Below, one piece after another: positions 6,587 through 7,537 of a DNA stretch of 7,537 nucleotides. The notes under the pieces were generated by a model. That model was not told the DNA's origin. It did no database searches and saw only the letters and a program-made list of their open reading frames with translations. Both the position numbers and the translations under genes were made by a program. Within the stretch, counting starts at the first letter, position 1; the number at the start of each line of letters is the position of its first letter. This DNA is from Paludibacter sp. (GTDB lineage Bacteria; Bacteroidota; Bacteroidia; Bacteroidales; Paludibacteraceae), in NCBI GenBank assembly GCA_024709185.1, contig JANJXE010000441.1, positions 1 to 7,537 on the forward strand, given 5' to 3'.

Positions 6587-6667
6587 TTACATGCTCGTTT
6601 CATACTTTTTAAATATTTTAGAAAAACCGGATACCACGCACCCGGGTGAATCGTCCGGGCCTGTCAT
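6587..6667 (-). CDS. Possible 26-codon leader peptide upstream of the response regulator
   Basis: An ATG at 6665-6667 opens 26 codons ending with TAA at 6587-6589. The product begins MTGPDDSPGCVVSGF and ends SKIFKKYETSM. It lies wholly within the leader transcribed from the promoter at 6722-6753 and covers the GC-rich segment that can form the alternative hairpins, as leader peptides of attenuators do. It has no run of a single amino acid, no recognisable family and no ribosome-binding signal, though the latter is normal here. Frames of this length occur easily by chance, so this stays a candidate only. Confidence 0.22.
   Translation of the reverse strand: MTGPDDSPGCVVSGFSKIFKKYETSM
6620..6660 (-). 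promoter_or_regulatory. Attenuator-like alternative hairpins in the two-component operon leader
   Basis: On the minus strand, ACCCGGGT (6647-6640) pairs with ATCCGGT (6632-6626) with one bulged C and one G-T pair, closing loop GCGTGGT. The stem is followed by TTTTTCT (6626-6620, its first T closing the stem), which has the form of a weak intrinsic terminator. The same CCGGGT bases (6645-6640) can instead pair with the upstream GCCCGG (6660-6655) across a 9-base loop, which would dissolve the terminator. Both lie about 55-95 nt into the predicted leader. The pairing was done by eye; its stability was not computed. Confidence 0.4.
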
Positions 6668-6709
6668 TCTCAGACTTTCAATTACTAGTTACCTTTTCAA
6701 TGAGAATGA
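6664..6709 (-). repeat. 9-bp perfect inverted repeat near the 5' end of the operon leader
   Basis: TCATTCTCA (6664-6672) and TGAGAATGA (6701-6709) are perfect inverted arms around 28 bases. Read on the minus strand, the repeat begins about 8 nt after the predicted transcription start of the regulator-kinase operon. The loop holds ACTAGT and two copies of TTGAAA. It could be an RNA hairpin at the 5' end or a DNA operator; no known factor site is recognised. Confidence 0.45.
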
Positions 6710-6721
6710 ACTATAGGAACA

Positions 6722-6753
6722 CAAAGGTATATTTTATCCTGAAATCTTACAAA
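6722..6753 (-). promoter_or_regulatory. Strong promoter of the response regulator / kinase operon
   Basis: On the minus strand TTTG (6750-6753), a 20-base spacer and TACCTTTG (6722-6729) match both elements and the spacing of the Bacteroidota housekeeping promoter exactly. This is the best promoter in the window. Transcription would begin near 6717, leaving a leader of about 205 nt before the regulator's ATG at 6512. The bases between this promoter and the divergent ssrA promoter (6754-6850) show nothing else that I recognise. Confidence 0.7.
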
Positions 6754-6850
6754 AAAACGAATAATGAATGACGAGTTTTAAGCTGTGAACTTAGCATATT
6801 GAGTGTTGAAGCCCCTGTTCTGGAAAATCGTACCATAAAAACACCTAAGC

Positions 6851-6882
6851 TTGCAACATTTCGTTGAAAAGTTGTATCTTTG
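6851..6882 (+). promoter_or_regulatory. Promoter of the tmRNA gene
   Basis: TTG (6851-6853), 21 bases and TATCTTTG (6875-6882) fit the Bacteroidota promoter pattern, with a perfect -7 box. Transcription would start near 6889, about 70 nt before the mature tmRNA 5' end. The precursor would then need trimming, normally by RNase P. Confidence 0.65.
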
Positions 6883-6914
6883 TACCCGAATCGAAGCGTT
6901 GATTCAATTAGTAC

Positions 6915-6950
6915 GGTAACAAACTGATGTACATCACTAGTTATGTTACC
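6915..6950 (+). other. Hairpin in the 5' leader of the tmRNA precursor
   Basis: GGTAACA-AACT (6915-6925) pairs with AGTT-a-TGTTACC (6939-6950), an 11-bp stem with one bulged A. The 13-base loop contains the self-complementary GATGTACATC (6926-6935). It lies between the ssrA promoter and the mature 5' end, ending nine bases before the first tmRNA base. It may guide 5' processing or serve as a DNA operator; neither is shown. Confidence 0.45.
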
Positions 6951-6959
6951 ACCTTTAAA

Positions 6960-7353
6960 GGGGCTGTTTGGTTTTGACAGCAGGTAGAAAGGGTATGTAA
7001 GCATGTCGAGCGGGGTGAAAACGGCTCGTAAATCACGGTTCACAAAATCATAACTGGCGAAAATAACTACGCTCTTGCTGCTTGATCGAATCATAGTAGA
7101 TCGGCTTAATCCCGGCACAAGGTGCTGAGACGAGACATCCTCCCAAAGCCCTCGCTCCGAGGCTGAAGATCAGAGGGTGCAGCTAAATCGGAGATAGTGA
7201 CGACTGGCCTCGCAGCCGTCATGAACTAACAGAGGATAAGGCGCAGATTGGTGGCTTCGGTCTTGCCTGCGCACGAAAACCTAAGCGAAGATAAACATGT
7301 AGAAAGCGTATTATTTCCTTGTTTGGACGAGGGTTCGACTCCCTCCAGCTCCA
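6960..7353 (+). ncRNA. ssrA: tmRNA (transfer-messenger RNA)
   Basis: tmRNA rescues ribosomes stalled on broken mRNAs, working with SmpB: it acts as an alanyl-tRNA and then as a short mRNA that adds a degradation tag. The 5' end GGGGCTG (6960-6966) pairs with CAGCTCC (7346-7352) to form the acceptor stem, with A7353 as discriminator. The T-arm GAGGG-TTCGACT-CCCTC lies at 7329-7345, and the 5' domain has the usual GGTTTTGACAGCAGG. The tag frame reads GENNYALAA. A pseudoknot stem CGAGC/GCTCG (7007-7011, 7024-7028) precedes the tag, and the hairpin CCTCG-ctc-CGAGG follows it. The length of 394 is normal for a one-piece tmRNA. CCA is not encoded (the genome reads CTT after A7353), so it must be added afterwards. 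It is transcribed divergently from the two-component operon. Confidence 0.97.
7056..7085 (+). other. tmRNA tag-peptide reading frame
   Basis: From GGC at 7056 the frame reads Gly-Glu-Asn-Asn-Tyr-Ala-Leu-Ala-Ala then TGA (7083-7085). After the alanine carried by tmRNA itself, the full tag would be AGENNYALAA, ending in the ALAA-type signal recognised by ClpXP-class proteases. The choice of GGC as resume codon follows the common Gly-Glu-x-x-Tyr-Ala start of Bacteroidota tags. Confidence 0.93.
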
Positions 7354-7355
7354 CT

Positions 7356-7537
7356 TTATTTTGAAAGCTGCGTTGAAGCAGTCTTTTGTGCTATTTCCTT
7401 AAGTGCTTTATTAAATATATCCAACTCATCGGGTGTAAAACGTACCGGTTTACCATTTACCGACATTTCGTTGATACGTTGACTTAGCCAACTTCTGGAT
7501 TTCCTGAAGTAATTCTTCGCAATGTACGACATGGATA
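7356..7537 (-). CDS. DUF5053-family protein, N-terminus cut by window edge
   Basis: The last 59 residues of a protein run in from the right edge and end at TAA 7356-7358. The segment SMSYIAKNYFRKSRSWLSQRINE (residues 1-23 of the visible part, given as the family core) followed by VNGKPVRFTPDELDIFNKALKEIAQK matches, from memory, the C-terminal core of DUF5053 proteins of Bacteroidota. YIAKNYFRKSRSWLSQRI looks like a helix-turn-helix, so DNA binding is plausible but not established. The frame is open upstream to base 7537; family members have an additional helical N-terminus, so this is treated as partial rather than starting at the internal ATG (7530-7532). It is convergent with ssrA, only two bases away. 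From memory such proteins often occur in mobile or prophage-like regions, which fits an element inserted at ssrA, but no integrase is visible. Confidence 0.78.
   Translation of the reverse strand, partial: SMSYIAKNYFRKSRSWLSQRINEMSVNGKPVRFTPDELDIFNKALKEIAQKTASTQLSK
7364..7387 (+). terminator. Weak candidate terminator of ssrA
   Basis: AAAGCTGC (7364-7371) pairs with GCAG-t-CTTT (7378-7386) around the loop GTTGAA, with one bulged T, and the 3' arm merges into TCTTTTGT. It begins eleven bases after the mature tmRNA 3' end and lies inside the last codons of the convergent DUF5053 gene. The U-run is short, so its efficiency is doubtful, but no other terminator for ssrA is visible before the window ends. 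Confidence 0.35.

Noticed and set aside
6747..7118. Minus-strand open frame of 123 codons
   Set aside because: It runs antisense through the tmRNA gene including its tag, and crosses the ssrA promoter; the apparent protein is a by-product of RNA-gene sequence.
1..7537. CRISPR array, insertion sequence or other defence locus
   Set aside because: No regularly spaced repeats, transposase or nuclease motifs were seen on either strand.

Overview
The window looks like a chromosomal segment from a member of the Bacteroidota, most likely Bacteroidales or a relative such as the Marinilabiliales. Supporting signs are moderately AT-rich DNA, no Shine-Dalgarno sequences before the starts, several promoter boxes of the Bacteroidota type (TAnnTTTG, the best one with a TTTG element 20 bases upstream), a tmRNA whose tag reads GENNYALAA with no encoded CCA, a LytTR regulator paired with a LytS-type kinase, a lone ORF6N protein and a DUF5053 protein. 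The exact genus cannot be told from this sequence.

Layout. Positions 1-924 (minus) hold the first 308 codons of a MATE-family efflux pump whose C-terminus lies off the left edge. A 375-base divergent spacer follows, with a promoter box for the pump and two candidate promoters for the plus-strand SAM-dependent methyltransferase (1300-2073). A 16-bp hairpin terminator separates the methyltransferase from a long minus-strand block. In transcription order (right to left) this block is a LytTR response regulator (5754-6512), a LytS-type sensor histidine kinase (4376-5719), an ORF6N-domain protein (3767-4333), an RsgA-type GTPase (2632-3705) and a small CoA-binding-fold protein (2119-2577). The regulator and kinase are 34 bases apart and surely form one two-component system. 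The ORF6N gene has its own promoter overlapping the end of the kinase gene, so the three downstream genes may form a second unit.

The spacer 6513-6959 is the regulatory centre of the window. A strong promoter at 6722-6753 fires leftward into a leader of about 200 nt before the response regulator. This leader contains an inverted repeat, a GC-rich stretch that can fold into two mutually exclusive hairpins (the second followed by a U-run, like an attenuator), and a 26-codon open frame across the same bases. A second strong promoter at 6851-6882 fires rightward into the tmRNA gene ssrA (6960-7353), whose precursor has a roughly 70-nt 5' leader with an 11-bp hairpin.

At the right edge the C-terminal 59 residues of a DUF5053 protein (minus) end only two bases past the tmRNA 3' end. 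Because ssrA 3' ends are classical integration sites, this abrupt junction could be the edge of a mobile element. The genes are mostly recognisable families. The least explained parts are the leader of the two-component operon, the palindrome in the ORF6N promoter and the ssrA/DUF5053 junction.
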